A DNA stretch of 64,000 bases from Apostichopus japonicus (GCF_037975245.1 NC_092561.1:6002001-6066000), one strand, 5' to 3'; counted from the first letter of the stretch, positions 23,661-37,665 are shown. Program-made: numbers and translations. Notes: a model not told the origin generated them from the letters alone.

Positions 23661-26600
23661 TAGAATAATTACGAATAGTATCAATCTATAGATATCTGTG
23701 GCTTAGAATATTACGAATAGGATTATTCTATGAATATCTGTGGCTTAGAATACTTAAAAATAGGATTAATCTATAGATATCTGTGGCTTAAAAAACTTAC
23801 GAAAAGTATCAATCTATAGATATCTGTGGCTTAGAATACTTACAAATAGGATTATTCTATAGATATCTGTGGCTTAGAATACTTACGAATAGGATTATTC
23901 TATAGATATCTGTGGCTTAGAATACTTACGTATAAGATCAATCTATGAATATCTGTGGCTGAGAATAGTATAAAGTATCACTATCTGTGGATTAGCAAAT
24001 TAACGAATATATTAATCTATGAATATCTGTCGCTTAGAATGCTTACGAATATGATTAATCTATAGATATCTGTGACTTAGAATACTTACGTATATCATTA
24101 ATCTATGAATATCTGTGGATTAGAATATTAACGAATAGGATAAAGATATAGATATATGTGGCTTAGAATACTTACGAATAGGATTAATCTATGAATATTT
24201 CTAGCTCAGAATACTTCCAAATAGGATTAATCTGTAGATATCTGTGGCTTAGAATATTTATGAATAGGATTAAATCTATAGATATCTGTGGCTTAGAACA
24301 CTTACGTATAAGATCAATCTATGAATATCTGTGTCTGAGAATGGTATAAAGTATCAGTATCAGACTAGCAGATTAACGAATATATTAATCTATGAATATC
24401 TGTGGCTTAGAATACTTACGAATAGTATCAATCTATAGATATCTGTGGCTACGAATACTTAAAAATAGGATTAATCTATAGATATCTGTGGCTTAAATTC
24501 TTAAAGATAGGAATAATCTATAGATATCTGTGGCTTAAATTCTTAAAGATAGGAATAATCTATAGATATCTGTGGCTTAGAATACTTAAAAATAGGATTA
24601 ATCTATAGATATCTGTGGCTTAAAATACTTACGAATAGTATCAATCTATAGATATCTGTGGCTTAGAATACTTACGAATGGGATTAATCTATGAATATCT
24701 GTGGCATAGAATACTTAAAAATAGGATTAATCTATAGATATCTGTGGCTTAAATTCTTACAAATAGTATCAATCTATAGATATCTGTGGCTTAGAATACT
24801 TAAAAATAGGAATAATCTATAGATATCTGTGGCTTAGAATACTAACGAATAGGATTAATCTATAGATATCTGTGGCTTAAAATACTTACGACTAGTATCA
24901 ATCTATAGATATCTGTGGCTTAGAATACTTAAATATAGTATCAATCTTCAGATATCTGTGGCTGAGAATTTTACGAATAGGATTATTCTATGAATATCTG
25001 TGGCTTAGAATACTTAAAAATAGGATTAATCTATAGATATCTGTGGCTTAAAAAACTTACGAATAGTATCAATCTATAGATATCTGTGGCTTAGAATACT
25101 TAAAGATAGGATTATTCTATAGATATCTGTGGCTTAGAATACTTACGAATAGGATTAATCTATAGATATCTGTGGCTGAGAATATTATAAAGTATCACTA
25201 TCTGTGGATTAGCAAATTAACGAATACATTAATCTATGAATATCTGTGGCTTAGAATACTTACGAATATGATTAATCTATAGATGTCTGTGACTTAGATA
25301 CTTGCGTATATCATTAATCTATGAATATCTGTGGATTAGAATATTAACGAATATGATAAATCTATAGATATCTGTGGCTTAGAATACTTACGAATAGGAT
25401 TAATTTATGAATATCTCTAGCTCAGAATACTTATAAATAGGATTAATCTATAGATATCTGTAGCTTAAAATATTTACGAATAGGATTAATCTATAGATAT
25501 CTGTGGCTTAGAATACTTACGTATAAATTCAATCTGTGAATATATGTGGCTGAGAATAGTATAAAGTATCACTATCTGTGGATTAGCAAATTAACGAATA
25601 TATTCATCTATGAATATCTGTGGCTTAGAATATTTACGAATATGATTTATCTATAGATATCTGTAGCTTAGAATACTTAAGAATAGGATTAATCTATGAA
25701 TATCTGTGGCTGAGAAAATTAACGAATAGTATAAAGATATCCCTATCAGTGGATTAGCAAATTAACGAATATGTTAATCTATGAATATCTGTGACATAGA
25801 ATACTTACGAATATGATTGATCTATAGATATCTGTAACTTCAAATACTTACGTATCGGATTAATCTATAGATATCTGCGGCTTAGAATATTTACGAATAG
25901 GATTAATCTATAGATATCTGTGGCTTAGAATACTTTAAGAATAGCATTAATCTATAAATATCTGTGGCTTAAAATACTTACGAATATGATTAATGTATAG
26001 ATATCTGTGGCTTAGAATACTTACGTTTATCATTAATCTATGAATACCTGTGGATTAGAATATTAACGAATAGGATAAAGATATCACTATCTGTGGATTA
26101 GCATATTAACGAATATGATTAATCTATGAATTATGTGGCTTAGAATATTACGAATATGATTATTTTATGAATGTTTGTGGCTTAGACTACTTACGAATAT
26201 AAAAATCTATGAATATATGTGGCTTAGAATATTTACGAATAGGATTACTCTATGAATATCTGTGGCTTAAAATATTTACGAATAGGATTAATCTATGAAT
26301 ATCTGTGGCTTAGAATATTACGAATAGGATTAATATTTTAATATCTGTGGCTTAGAATACTTAAGAATAGGATTAATCTATGAATATCTGTGGATTAGCA
26401 AATTAACGAATATATTAATCTATGAATATCTGTGGCATAGAATATGTACGAATATGATTAATCTATGAATATCTGTGGCTTAGAATATTTACGAATAGGA
26501 TTAATCTATGAATATCTCTAGCTCAGAATACTTACAAATAGGATTAATCTATAGATATCTGTGGCGTAGAATATTTTACGAAAAGGATTAATTCATAGAT

Positions 26601-29010
26601 ATCTGTGGCTTAGAATACTTACGTATAAGATCAATCTATGAATATCTTTGGCTGAGAATAGTATAAAGTATCACTATCTGACTAACAAATTAACGAATAT
26701 ATTAATCTATGAATATCTGTGGCTTATAATATTTACGAATATGATTAATCTATGAATAGCTGTGGCTTAGAATACTTACGAATAGAATTAATCTATGAAT
26801 ATTTGTGGCTTGGTATATTTACGAATATGATTAACCTATAGTTATCTGTGGCTTAGAATATTTACGAATATGATTAACCTATAGATATCTGTGGCTGAGA
26901 ATACTTATGAATTGAAATCTATGAATATCTGTCGCTTGGAAAATTAACGAATAGGATTACTCTATGAATATCTGTGGCTTAAAATATTTACGAATAGGAT
27001 TAATCTATGAATATCTGTGGCTTAGAATATTACGAATAGGATTAATATTTTAATATCTGTGGCTTAGAATACTTACGAAGAGGATTAATCTATGAATATA
27101 TATGGCTAAGAATTTTAACGAATAGGATTATTCTATGAATATCTGTGGCTTAGAATATTTACGAATAGGATTTATCTATGAATATATGTGGCTTAGAATA
27201 TTTACGATAATCTATGAATATCTGTGACTTAGAATACATAAGTATAGGATTAATCTATTGATATCTGTTGCTTAAAATACTTACGAATTGTATCAATCTA
27301 TAGATATCTGTGGCTAAGAATACTTAAAAAATTGGATTAATCTATAGATATCTGTGGCTTAAATTCTTAAAAATAGGAATAATCTATAGATATCTGTGGC
27401 TTAGAATACTTAAAAATAGGATTAATCTATTGATATCTGTGACTTGAAATACTTACAAATAATATCAATCTATAGATATCTGTGGCTTAGAATACTTAAA
27501 AATAGGAATAATCTATAGATATCTCTGGGGCAGAATACTTACGAATAGGACTAATCTATAGATATCTGTGGCTTAAAATACTTACGACTAGTATCAATCT
27601 ATAGATATCTATGGCTTAGAATACTTAAATATAGTATCAATCTACAGATATCTGTGGCTTAGAATATTACGAATAGGATTATTCTTTGAATATCTGTGGC
27701 TTAGAATACTTAAAAATAGGATTAATCTATAGATATAGATATTAAAAGGATTTATCTATGAATATATGTGGCTTAGAATATTTACGATAATCTATGAATA
27801 TCTGTGGCTTAGAATACTTACGAATATGATTAATCTATCGATATCTGTGACTTAGAATACTTACGAATAGAATTAATCTATGAATATTTGTGGCTTGGTA
27901 TATTTACGAATAGGATTAATCTATGAATATCTGTGGCTTAGAATACTTACCAATAGGATTAATCTATAGGTTTCTGTGGCTTAGAATACTTACGAATAGG
28001 ATTAATCTATGAATATCTGTGGCTTAGAATATTTACGAATAGGATTAATCTATGAATATCTGTGGATTAGAATACTTACGAATAGGATTAATCTATGAAT
28101 ATCTGTGGCTTAGAATACTTGCAATAATCTATAAATTGCTGTTGCTTACAATACTTACGAATAAGATTCATCTATGAATATCTGCGGCTTACAATACTTA
28201 CGATAATCTGTGGATAGAATACTTACGGATTAATCTATGAATATCTGTGGCTTAGACCATTAACGAATTGGATGGCTTTATGAATATCTGTGGCCTAGAA
28301 TATTTACGAATATGATTAATCTATGAATATATATGTGGCTTAGAATATTTACGATATGATTAACCTATATATATCTGTGGCTTAGAATACTTACGAATTG
28401 GAAATTATCTATAGGTAAACATGGCTTAGAATATTAACGCATTGGTTTTACATATGAATATCTGTGGCTTAGAATATTTACGAATAGGATTAATCTATGA
28501 ATATCTGTGGCTTAGAATGTTTACGAATAGGATTAAACTATGAACATTTTTGGCTTAGAATACTTACGAATATGATTAATCTATGAATATCTGTGGCTTA
28601 GAATACTAACAAATAGGATTAATCTATTAATATCTGTGGCTTAGAATACTTACGAATTGGAAATTATCTATAGATAAACGTGGCTTAGAATACTAACGCA
28701 TTGGTTTGACATATGAATATCTGTGGCTTGGAATACTTACGAATAGGATTAATCTATTAATATATGTGGCTTAGAATATTTGCGAATAGGATTAATCTAA
28801 TAATATCTGCATCTCAACATACTTACAAATGGGATCAAACCATGTATACCTGTGGCTTAGAATATTTATGGATGGGATTAATATATGAATATCTGTGGCT
28901 TAGAATACTTGCAATTAGGATTAAACTGTAAATATCTGTGGCTTAGAATACTTACGAATTGGATTAATCTATAAATATCTGTGACTTAGAATATATCCAT
29001 GAATATCTGT
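23661..29010. repeat. 43-bp satellite array, domain I
   Basis: Roughly 120 head-to-tail copies of a 43-bp AT-rich unit, for example GAATACTTACGAATAGGATT followed by AATCTATAGATATCTGTGGC and TTA. Two core variants alternate: ATCTATAGATATCT (overlapping palindromes ATCTATAGAT and AGATATCT) and ATCTATGAATATCT. A distinctive 'tataaagtatcactatctgtgg' variant recurs and at two places is spaced about 375 bp apart, suggesting local higher-order repeats. Not CRISPR: there are no unique spacers. Confidence 0.95.
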
Positions 29011-30215
29011 GGCCTACGACTTTAGCATATAACATTTATCTATGAATATATGTGGCCAAGATGTCTAACATAACAGCTATATCTCTGAATATCTGTGGGC
29101 TACAATAACATATAACTACTGCCTTAACATATAGGAAATTCTGTGGCCTACAACACTAACATAACAGCTGTATCTAGGAATATCTGTGGCCTACAACACT
29201 AACATGACAGATACATTTAAGAATGGATGTGGCCTACAACACTCACATAATAAATGAATATATATGTGGCTAACAACATTAACATATAAGATGTATCTAT
29301 GAATATATGTGGCCTACAGCACTAACGTAACAGATATTTATATGAATATCTGCGGCCTACAACAAGAACATAGAAGATGTACCTTTGAACATCTATATCT
29401 GTGGCCTACATCACTAATATACCAGCTATATCTCTGAATATATGTGGCCTACAACAGTAACATATAACTACAATAATAACATATAAGATATATCTAGGAA
29501 TATCTGTGGCCTACAACACTAATATGACAGATATATCTCTGAATATCTGTGGCCTACTACATTACCATTTCAGATATAGCTATGAATATCTGTGGCCTAC
29601 AACACTAACATTACAGATGTATCTATGAATATCCTTGGCCTACTACACTCACTTAACAGATATTTTTGAATATATGTGGCCTACAACAACATATAATCTA
29701 GGAATATCTGTGGCCTACAACACTAACATTACAGATGTATCTATGCATATCTGTGGCCTACTATACATTACCATATCAGATATATATCTAGGAATATCTG
29801 TGGCCTACAACACTAACATAACAGATGTATCTATGCATATCTGTGGCCTACTATACATTACCATATCAGATATATATCTAGGAATATCTGTGGCCTACTA
29901 CATTACCATATCAGATATGTATATGAATATATGTGGCCTACAACACTCACTTAACAGATATATCTTTGAATATATGTGGCCTACAACAACATATAACTAT
30001 ACATCAATAACATATGGGATATATCAAGGAATATATGTGGCCTACAACTCTTACATATACAGACTAACAGCTGAATCTAAGAATATATGTGGCCTACAAC
30101 ACTAACATGACAGATATATTTATGAATATATGTGGCCTACAACATTGCCATATCAGATGTATGATTATGTGTGGCATCCAGCACAAACATAACAGATATA
30201 ACTATGAATATATAC
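29011..30215. repeat. 43-bp satellite array, domain II
   Basis: Contiguous with domain I and keeps the GAATATCTGTGGC core, but the other half of the unit changes to CTACAACACTAACATAACAG followed by ATATATCTAT. About 28 units, with some 20-odd-base deletions. The 156-codon open frame at 29635-30105 is only the satellite read in one frame. Confidence 0.9.
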
Positions 30216-32330
30216 GCAACAACAACAAAAACATTAAATTAAGCATTTATTTTTAACATAAATAGAAGCAACGTGTGACAAGCCTAAAAGAATATTGTGG
30301 GTAAGTAGATAACTTACTGTTTATTTATATCGCCGAAAAGTTCACATAGCAAATTAAAGTTTTATTTTCAGGATCGGTTGTAGCTGGTGTAACCGGTTCC
30401 AGAAAGCTTCGGTATTGTCTCTTTGGCGATAACGTCAATACCGCATCGGGAATGGAAACGAGTGCGTTTGTGCATATAAATACACGGGCCTTTCGTGAGC
30501 TTACGTTCGCAATTATTTAGTTATTGATGCACAAGTGCATCAAATGCACACGTTTTAAATTATATCTAACCCATACTTTAGGGGTAGAAAAGGTGTGGCT
30601 GGAATGCAGAGGTTATGTAATATGTGGTTGAACAAATTAAAAACAAACGATCTGATGTCCGAGTTTGAAGTGATTGAAATAAAGAAACTATGGCATCCTT
30701 TCCGTTTCATTTTGTTCATTTCATTTATTTCGTATATACAAAAGAACAAGTGGTATAGTATAAACAGGGCACAAGAAAAAAATCGAGCGAGCGACCAAAA
30801 AATAAGGAATAACAAAGAAAGACGGTAACAATTAAGAGTAGAGAAAAATTAACAACCTTACAACTACACCAGCTATCATATATAGCATGAATATTCATTG
30901 TATAATTATATGTATTCCTATAAAATTGTTCGCGGGTAACTTCTCCTGGTGTTAGTAAGACGATCCGAAACATTTAGTATAGAAAAAGTGTACTCACGGT
31001 TTTTCTTCCTCATCTGTTCCCTTCCTTCCCCTCGGACCCCTTACTGTCCCTAGATACTTACCACGGGCCGGCGAAGTAAAAGATCAGTCGGACACCACGA
31101 TTGACAGATAGAATCCGACACAACTTAAAATTGGAAATAAAGATATCCCTTGTAATTATCCAAGGCAAGGGTATTCAAAATGGCGCCGTTTGATGATTGT
31201 GTTCGTTACGGCATATGGGTAGTTCCGTTATGATTTCAATCACTCTGAAAACGCAAGAAATCGATCACGTATTCAGTTCTGAAAAAGACGTGTATTTTGT
31301 TCCGAAAATCTTTTATTTAGTTCCTTTACGAACTGCAGCCTCCGAGAACGTCCGAAAATCCTTATTTAGTTCCGAATCCTTATTAAGTTCCAAGAATCCT
31401 GTGTTAAGTTCCAAAAATCATGTATTTAGTTCCAAAAATCATGTATTTCGAATCCAATCAGCCACCGAGAACGCAAGAAAATCATGTTTTTAGTTCCAAA
31501 TTACGATAATGTGGGTATCGAAAATAAATTTTTAATTGCGAGTTATTCCGGTTTTATTATCTGCCAATGATAAGACATATAATATTGTTCCATTGGAAAC
31601 CGCGATAAGAAACATTTGTCTTTAAATTTATTGGTACTAATATAAAGGTTATTCAGTACCAAACCTGTTGAGCAGATAATCAATTCCGAAATGTGCAAAT
31701 GAAGTTACTATTAATGTCACCCACGGTAGAACCTGTGCAAACAGACAACTTGTTCCACTTTCAACCCCAGTCCCATTGAAGGTATAGTGGTTAGGTTGTC
31801 GTCCGCTCATAAAGTTATATACTGAAAGCCCACAGCTGTACACAGACACGCCTGCGTGTGTAGGCCTATACAGTGCATCGATAGATCAGATAAAACCAGT
31901 CTTTTATCTTTCCGTATGGGAGTATAGCTGCTAATTTGAATAACAATATAGCAGATAAATTCCTGCATACTTTGATGAATAGCTGATGGAACGCACAAGC
32001 TGGTAATGACATTGTGATTATCTGAATCAAGGAGTTATACTAACCCTGCCTGATCTAGCCTAGATGCGCTTAATCCGACCCCTGAAGAAAAGGAGAAATT
32101 GGCCTTTTTTTAACAGACTGAACGAAAACACAAGTTCCGCCGTCAAAGAAAAGAGGACAAAAGAAGAAAGAAAAACATTATAATTTGGTTACGTGTATAT
32201 TCACGAATAGATTGTGAGCGGAAACCAATCCTACATTACCGTATCAGTCCGAATAACTCCATATTTTATTCATCTCGTATCATAGCGGAGTTTTATATCC
32301 TGAAATTCTTGCACAGATTTATTATCTTAT
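30216..32330. other. Gene-poor stretch with a small tandem repeat
   Basis: No supported gene. 31270-31500 holds about ten degenerate copies of a roughly 21-bp unit (TATTTAGTTCCAAAAATCATG). The A-rich, AAATG-type stretch near 30700-30740 resembles the LINE tail at 32335-32360, but there is no coding evidence. Confidence 0.45.
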
Positions 32331-32334
32331 TGAT

Positions 32335-32957
32335 TTCATTTCATTTAATTTCATTTATTTTTTTCTATCACAACATAAGTATGACATATAACATAGGAGG
32401 AGATAAGAAACAAAACTTGTGAAAGGAAGTGTACTTAAAAACCCTATAGGGCTTGTCGGGTAGTGACACTCTCTGAAATAATACAGAACTTTACAATTTG
32501 AAAAGAGAACCCAAAAAAAACAGAACCACCCCTTCCTCTCCCGTCCCTAACCTACCCCCTCCCCTCCCTCCACTCCCTCCCCAGTTATAATAAGTGCATG
32601 CAATAATTGAGTAGTAGATAAAACATTTTGCAGTTCTAGTACATGTTGATGAAGTGCTTTTATAGGCTTTCAACTAAAGAAGGCATTGCCTTTAAAGTGA
32701 AAGGTAGGGGATTCCAAGGTGTGATGGCCCGATGATGTAAGTTATTTTAAGAGACACGTGTTTTGACAATGCCTTGGGTGCAGGTAATCAGCTTGCCTAA
32801 TATTGTGAGTGTGGATGTTTGAGTTTTGTGTAAAGAAGGCATTTAGAGTATTTGGTAGCATTTCGTGTAATGAACGATAAACAAAACTGAGGACATTTAG
32901 ACTGAACAGATCAGTGAGCTTCAGTAAATTCATAGACTTACCCGTGTATATTCTCAT
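32335..32957 (-). mobile_element. Antisense LINE remnant (RT C-terminus and tail)
   Basis: On the minus strand the frame 32957-32742 reads LTDLFSLNVLSFVYRSLHEM, then a NIHTHNIRQADYLH stretch. After a frame break come ITPWNPLP-like codons down to about 32650. This is the usual end of jockey/CR1-like LINE reverse transcriptases. A 3' UTR and an A-rich AAATG-type tail follow to about 32335. 5'-truncated and frameshifted. Confidence 0.65.
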
Positions 32958-32959
32958 AA

Positions 32960-34229
32960 TTCATACGATTATTGACTAATGTTTTTTTTTTTTATTGTGG
33001 ATGTTTCCATTTAAAAAGAGAACGATTGAGATTTATCATTTGTACAATTGTGGAGTACCAAATTTGCTTTTTCTTTGTCATTCATGCAAATTTGTGACTA
33101 GACTGTGTGGTTACTGGTCTGTTTCATCATAAAAAAAACATATCAATTTTACTGTATCTTGGTCCCAAAGGTTTGCGACAAACAGCCCTAATCATTAATT
33201 GATGATCTCACCAGCCCTGATGACTGGCAGGGTACATAATAATAATATTTGTGCAGGTTGATATCATTCCTCTATACGTGTGTGTGTCTGCCGTGAAGGT
33301 CTTACAGGCTTATTTGCAGTGCCAGATTACCCGATGAGAAGATAAGGCGAAGACCAAAGCGACCGGAATTAGCAAGATCTTGGGATTTTCAACCCTAGAT
33401 ATCGCTAGATATTGTTAGATATCCATACAGTACAGTGTCCTTGAGATTTCTTGGGATTTTTCGGGGCCTGATCTTGGGAAATTGCAAAATCGGGAGTGGC
33501 CACACTCCATGTACGTCAGTGCACGACCTCTGGACGTCACTAATATACCCGATCACTTGTTATCGATGAAATGGTGTGTTGCCGGATTTTGTCAAGGTCT
33601 TGGTACTACGGGCGAAGAGGGGTGGGCGTATAGTTGTGGGGCGCGTGTTATAATGCAGACGGGAACAATCTTAAGAAGTGATGGGTTAGTCCGCCCCCTC
33701 TCCCCCCCCCCCTCCATGATACGTCCTTGGCTCTACTACACTATATTCACAGGAGATGTGCTCAATTCTGCAATCGCATGCGGAATTTATTTTAGATTCA
33801 TTGTACGAGTTACGGTACTAGGTTTGGGGTAACAATTAGTATTCGACATACATTAATCTTGGAGTGACTCGAACTCGGGACCTTATGATTGAAAGTGATT
33901 ATGATTGAAAATATGATTGAAAATATGATTGATGAATGATTGAAAATAGCCTTATGATTGAAAATAGCCATCAATGTTGCTTTTGCTTGGACGTACCATC
34001 GTCGAATTCGTCGCAGAACTGTCATGATGTTGCAGCTCATGATGTTGCGTCCCATTGTAATGATGTCGCATCGTCGTTTATTATGTCTGTTTACACGATT
34101 CGCCGTATACATGACAGCAAGCTTTAGACTAAGATACTTCGTGCCAGATGGTAAACGGTATACAGGATTTACAAGTGTCGACCATTATGATGCTTTATTA
34201 GTTCATTCTTGTAATGAAAGGAAGATGCC
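32960..34229. other. Intergenic; short ATGATTGAAA repeat
   Basis: No gene seen. 33885-33965 holds a degenerate ATGATTGAAAAT tandem repeat. A C-rich run lies near 33700-33715. The 116-codon frame at 33482 has no recognisable content. Confidence 0.4.
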
Positions 34230-37085
34230 AAGTAGGATTCATAAACTAATAGTTTGTATTCTTATTTCCCAATTCACGTTGGAGAACCACTTCGGACATG
34301 TCATATCATGGGAAGTTGTAAAGCCAAAGCTAGATAATAAAATTAAATTGGCTTTCAACCCTCATTAATTTAAACGTTTTATTACCGTCTGGAAAGTATA
34401 TTCAAAATGGCTCTACTTCTCATGCTTAGCGACTAGAACAAGAAAATTTAATTGCCGGGGGTTCTTTTCTATCTCTAATATTAAAAAAGTGATGTATTTC
34501 TGAACGCAATACATTGGAAATTTGACAAAATGGTCTGTCTGTTTACCGGTTAAAAACTCGTAAAGTGTAAGCAGAACTTGTCACCGCCTGCTTGAAGGGA
34601 TAATAGCGAGTCTGGTAAATATTAAAAACGCAAAGAACCAGCACCATATTTAAGGTAATTCACTACTATAACGAAAGTAATAATAATAAGTTACATGTGG
34701 ATCACAGTTGCAAACAAAAAACCCCACAAAAACAGCGTATTTCGGTGTCGTTAACGCCACAAATTTCTTGCAAAGGTAAGCCCCTCACTAGATCCGCCTT
34801 GATTACCCTTTAACTGAGTTGACAAATCTGGGGTCAGGAATAGTCTTAGGTTAAACAATAACCATATTACTTTGAGTAATATTTTTCATGGAAGGTTTGC
34901 TTTTCCATTATACAAAACCAACAAGGTTTCGCAATGTTGCACTATACGTAACACTTCAAGAGGGAACAATTATAAAATGGAGAAATCGAATGAAAATAAC
35001 AACTACAGATATCTGTGTATTGCATATTATAGACTTTATGTTTGTGACACTAAACATGTAAAGCAGTCTGTGCGTCTCATATTGTGATCCCAGCATATAT
35101 ACTAAGTAAGGTAATGTTACTCCGCATGGATATGCCTTACTTCCACCAACACCTATTCCTTCTCGAGGCCACCACCATAACAATGTAGTTCGTTTTAAAT
35201 AATAAAAACTGTCTTAAATATACGTGACCAATATAGTACCCTAGAACTCATCGCCTCCCATACCTCCCGGCATACACCAAGGCTTTGCCAGAGTATGAGT
35301 TCGCAATTTCGTAATGAAAATACATGCATGAATTAATTAAGCTCTCTTTTAAGAGGTGATATTATTGGGTTATATGCAACAACAAAAAGCATATTGAACT
35401 GTATACCTTTATTTGCAATACATGTTGAATGACGATATAATGAAATTGTAGGCTAACTACTTTCATTAGGTCTAAGATAAAACTCCCATTTGGGTCTCCC
35501 TCATTTCTATTGTGACAGACAAGGGTACTTGATACCAGCACCGTGGTATCGATCAACCCATTCCGCCTCAAAACTTTCCGATGGGAGTGTATCAAATAAT
35601 CCAGGAAGAATTTCACGAAAAACACCATTCATAGATGTGATTTTCAACGTAGATGGACACCTGACGGAACTACTGGTAGTAGCATGCATGCAGACGTCAC
35701 CATTATATCGTTGAATCTCACACAGATTTTCTTTGATGGCCTTACAATAACCTATATCCCAACCTAGGACTGAACCACATCCCCAATCAAATCTTTCTGG
35801 ATAGCAGGTACTGGCCAGACTTTCACCGGTAACTTGATCGAAATCGTCTCCAACCCCCTCTTCTGTTTGACAAGAACCTTTTTTGGATACCTCTAGCGTC
35901 AAGCTGTCCTCGCCTACACGTAACGTTACACTCTCCCCGTCTTCGTCGATGGTATCTACGATAAATCGATACTTATCGTTCGTCAATAACGGTGAGCTTA
36001 ACCGGTTCTTTGTATCTGTCATCTCCGTTAGTACGAGTAAACCTGAATGTCCATTACTCCGGTAAGGGATGGCAACATACAAAATTTGGGAGGTCGTTTC
36101 TAACCGGTCTTTCAAATCACACGGTAGGTAGTCCAAATCCAGTTCTTCCAAAGTTCCATAGGCGACGAATATTTCCCCGTAAAGAGATTGGTCGTAATCT
36201 GCTGATGGTAGGGACTCCGGAAGTGACAGGCTGACGTCTGTTTTATACAGCCATAAAATTAGGAGAAGAGAGATCAAAATAATGTAATTAGCAAGTGAGG
36301 ATCCAGAGGTGTTTGAGGGGAATACACCCCATGGTTATATGACAATTAGACTTATGACGTCACATCACAATTGTATACTATGCTTCGGAACGGGAGGGGG
36401 ACGAGGGGGCGGGGCAATCCAACCGGGTGATTTTATCTGGTTGTGTCTTCTGTTGCAGATTGTAATATATTGCACCCAAACCCAGAAATGACATATGGGC
36501 GTACCACTCTGCATCCGTGTATACGACTAGGCCTAATAACTTACATCAAAAACATTATTCTTGCACTTTTGGAAGCTACTATATACCCGCACAGAGTAAT
36601 TAACTATGAATATATGTTCTTATAAGGACCATTTACAGCCCAAGATTTCTGTGTTCTGGTAGGGCGTAAGTGTACAGATTTTAATATATATAGCTGTCAC
36701 ACATCCTTTGTCCCAACAGTAACCGAAATACAAAATGGAACAATTAAACTCACCATTTCCACATTCGACGTCGCTGTCTATGCGATCGTTAATCGCGGTT
36801 TGCAGAGCATCGCGTGGAACAAGAAACCGTCCGCTTGTCGACGACATACGATACCGTCGTAGATTCGGCAGCACCGTTGACGAAATTGGCATAATCGCTA
36901 CAGATAGCAAAGTTAAGACCAAGAATTGTCGAGTAAGAGTGAGAAAAGCCACGGTTTTCATATTTTCGACCATGATTGACGACGATAATGATGATGAAGA
37001 TGATGACGATATGGTGACATCTAATGGTGAAGAGGAAAATGGAACAAATCCATTCCTTCTCCTGGAATATATGTAAAATATTTGT
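34230..37085 (-). repeat. Inverted duplication arm 2 (contains paralog E)
   Basis: Reverse-complement partner of 5270-8560. Similarity extends from upstream of gene E exon 1 to the sequence beyond its 3' end. Arms diverge by substitutions and small indels. Confidence 0.7.
35507..36973 (-). CDS. Secreted cysteine-rich protein, paralog E
   Basis: Complete two-exon gene. Exon 1 is 36973-36754 (ATG 36973-36971; MVENMKTVAFLTLTRQ, hydrophobic run FLVLTLLSVAIMPISS, PNLRRYR, Cys in DVECGNG), donor GTGAGT. Exon 2 is 36237-35507 (acceptor ATAAAACAG, 731 bp with stop), phase 1. Predicted length is 316 residues. Landmarks: YGEIFVAYG, LPCDLKDR, GSCQTEE, STCYPERFDWGCGS, GYCKAI, NLCEIQRYNGDVC, VRCPST, GIKYPCLSQ. 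It differs from C mainly by scattered substitutions and by five extra residues near the start of the signal peptide. The open frame continues upstream into a Ser-coding TCATC repeat that is 5' UTR. Secretion inferred; function unknown. Confidence 0.82.
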
Positions 37086-37089
37086 ATTA

Positions 37090-37380
37090 AGTTGCGGGTT
37101 AGTTTGGGGCAAATGTCCTTCATGGTTTGTAATTAAAAGGCAATTATCTGTATTTACGCAGGATTCACTTAAAGGCTAGCTTAACGTTGAAGGTTAGTTT
37201 GGGGCGAATGTCCTGCATGGATTGTCATAAAAAGTCCTTTATCTTTATTTACTCAGGGTTCACCAAAAGGCTAGCTTAACGTTGAAGGTTAGTTTGGGGC
37301 GAGTGTCCTGCATGGATTGTCATAAAAAGTTCATTATCTTTATTTACACAGAGTTCACCAAAAGGCTAGCTTCAACATCC
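37090..37380. repeat. Three 95-bp direct repeats upstream of paralog E
   Basis: The segment GGCTAGCTTAACGTTGAAGG recurs at 37174 and 37269 and partly at 37364, with GGTTAGTTTGGGGC and the GTCCTGCATGGATTGTCATA block repeated in register. No counterpart was noticed at this place upstream of C. Confidence 0.8.
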
Positions 37381-37561
37381 AAATTGAAATTAAAAATGCC
37401 CTAATTAATTTAACGAGTTACCACGTAATATACTTCCTAATATATAGATAGATAGAAAGATATATAGACAAAGAGAACGATATATAGATTCAACATCCAA
37501 AGTGAAATTAAAAATGCCCTAATGAGTTTAACGAGTTACAACGTTATATACTTCCTAATAT

Positions 37562-37622
<61 letters not shown>

Positions 37623-37665
37623 TAGATAGATAGACAGACAGATAGATAGATAGATAGATAAAATA
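37372..37665. repeat. Duplicated segment and GACA/GATA tetranucleotide repeat
   Basis: A roughly 116-bp segment beginning TTCAACATCCAAA is repeated at 37488. It is followed by about 100 bases of GACA and GATA tetranucleotides (37557-37660). Confidence 0.85.

Noticed and set aside
29635-30105. 156-codon open frame
   Set aside because: It is the satellite unit translated repeatedly; no start context, domain or codon signal.
23661-30215. CRISPR-like repeat array
   Set aside because: Units are contiguous 43-bp tandem repeats with no unique spacers, in an animal genome; this is a satellite.
33482-33832. 116-codon frame
   Set aside because: No recognisable content, crosses a C run, and no splice partners.
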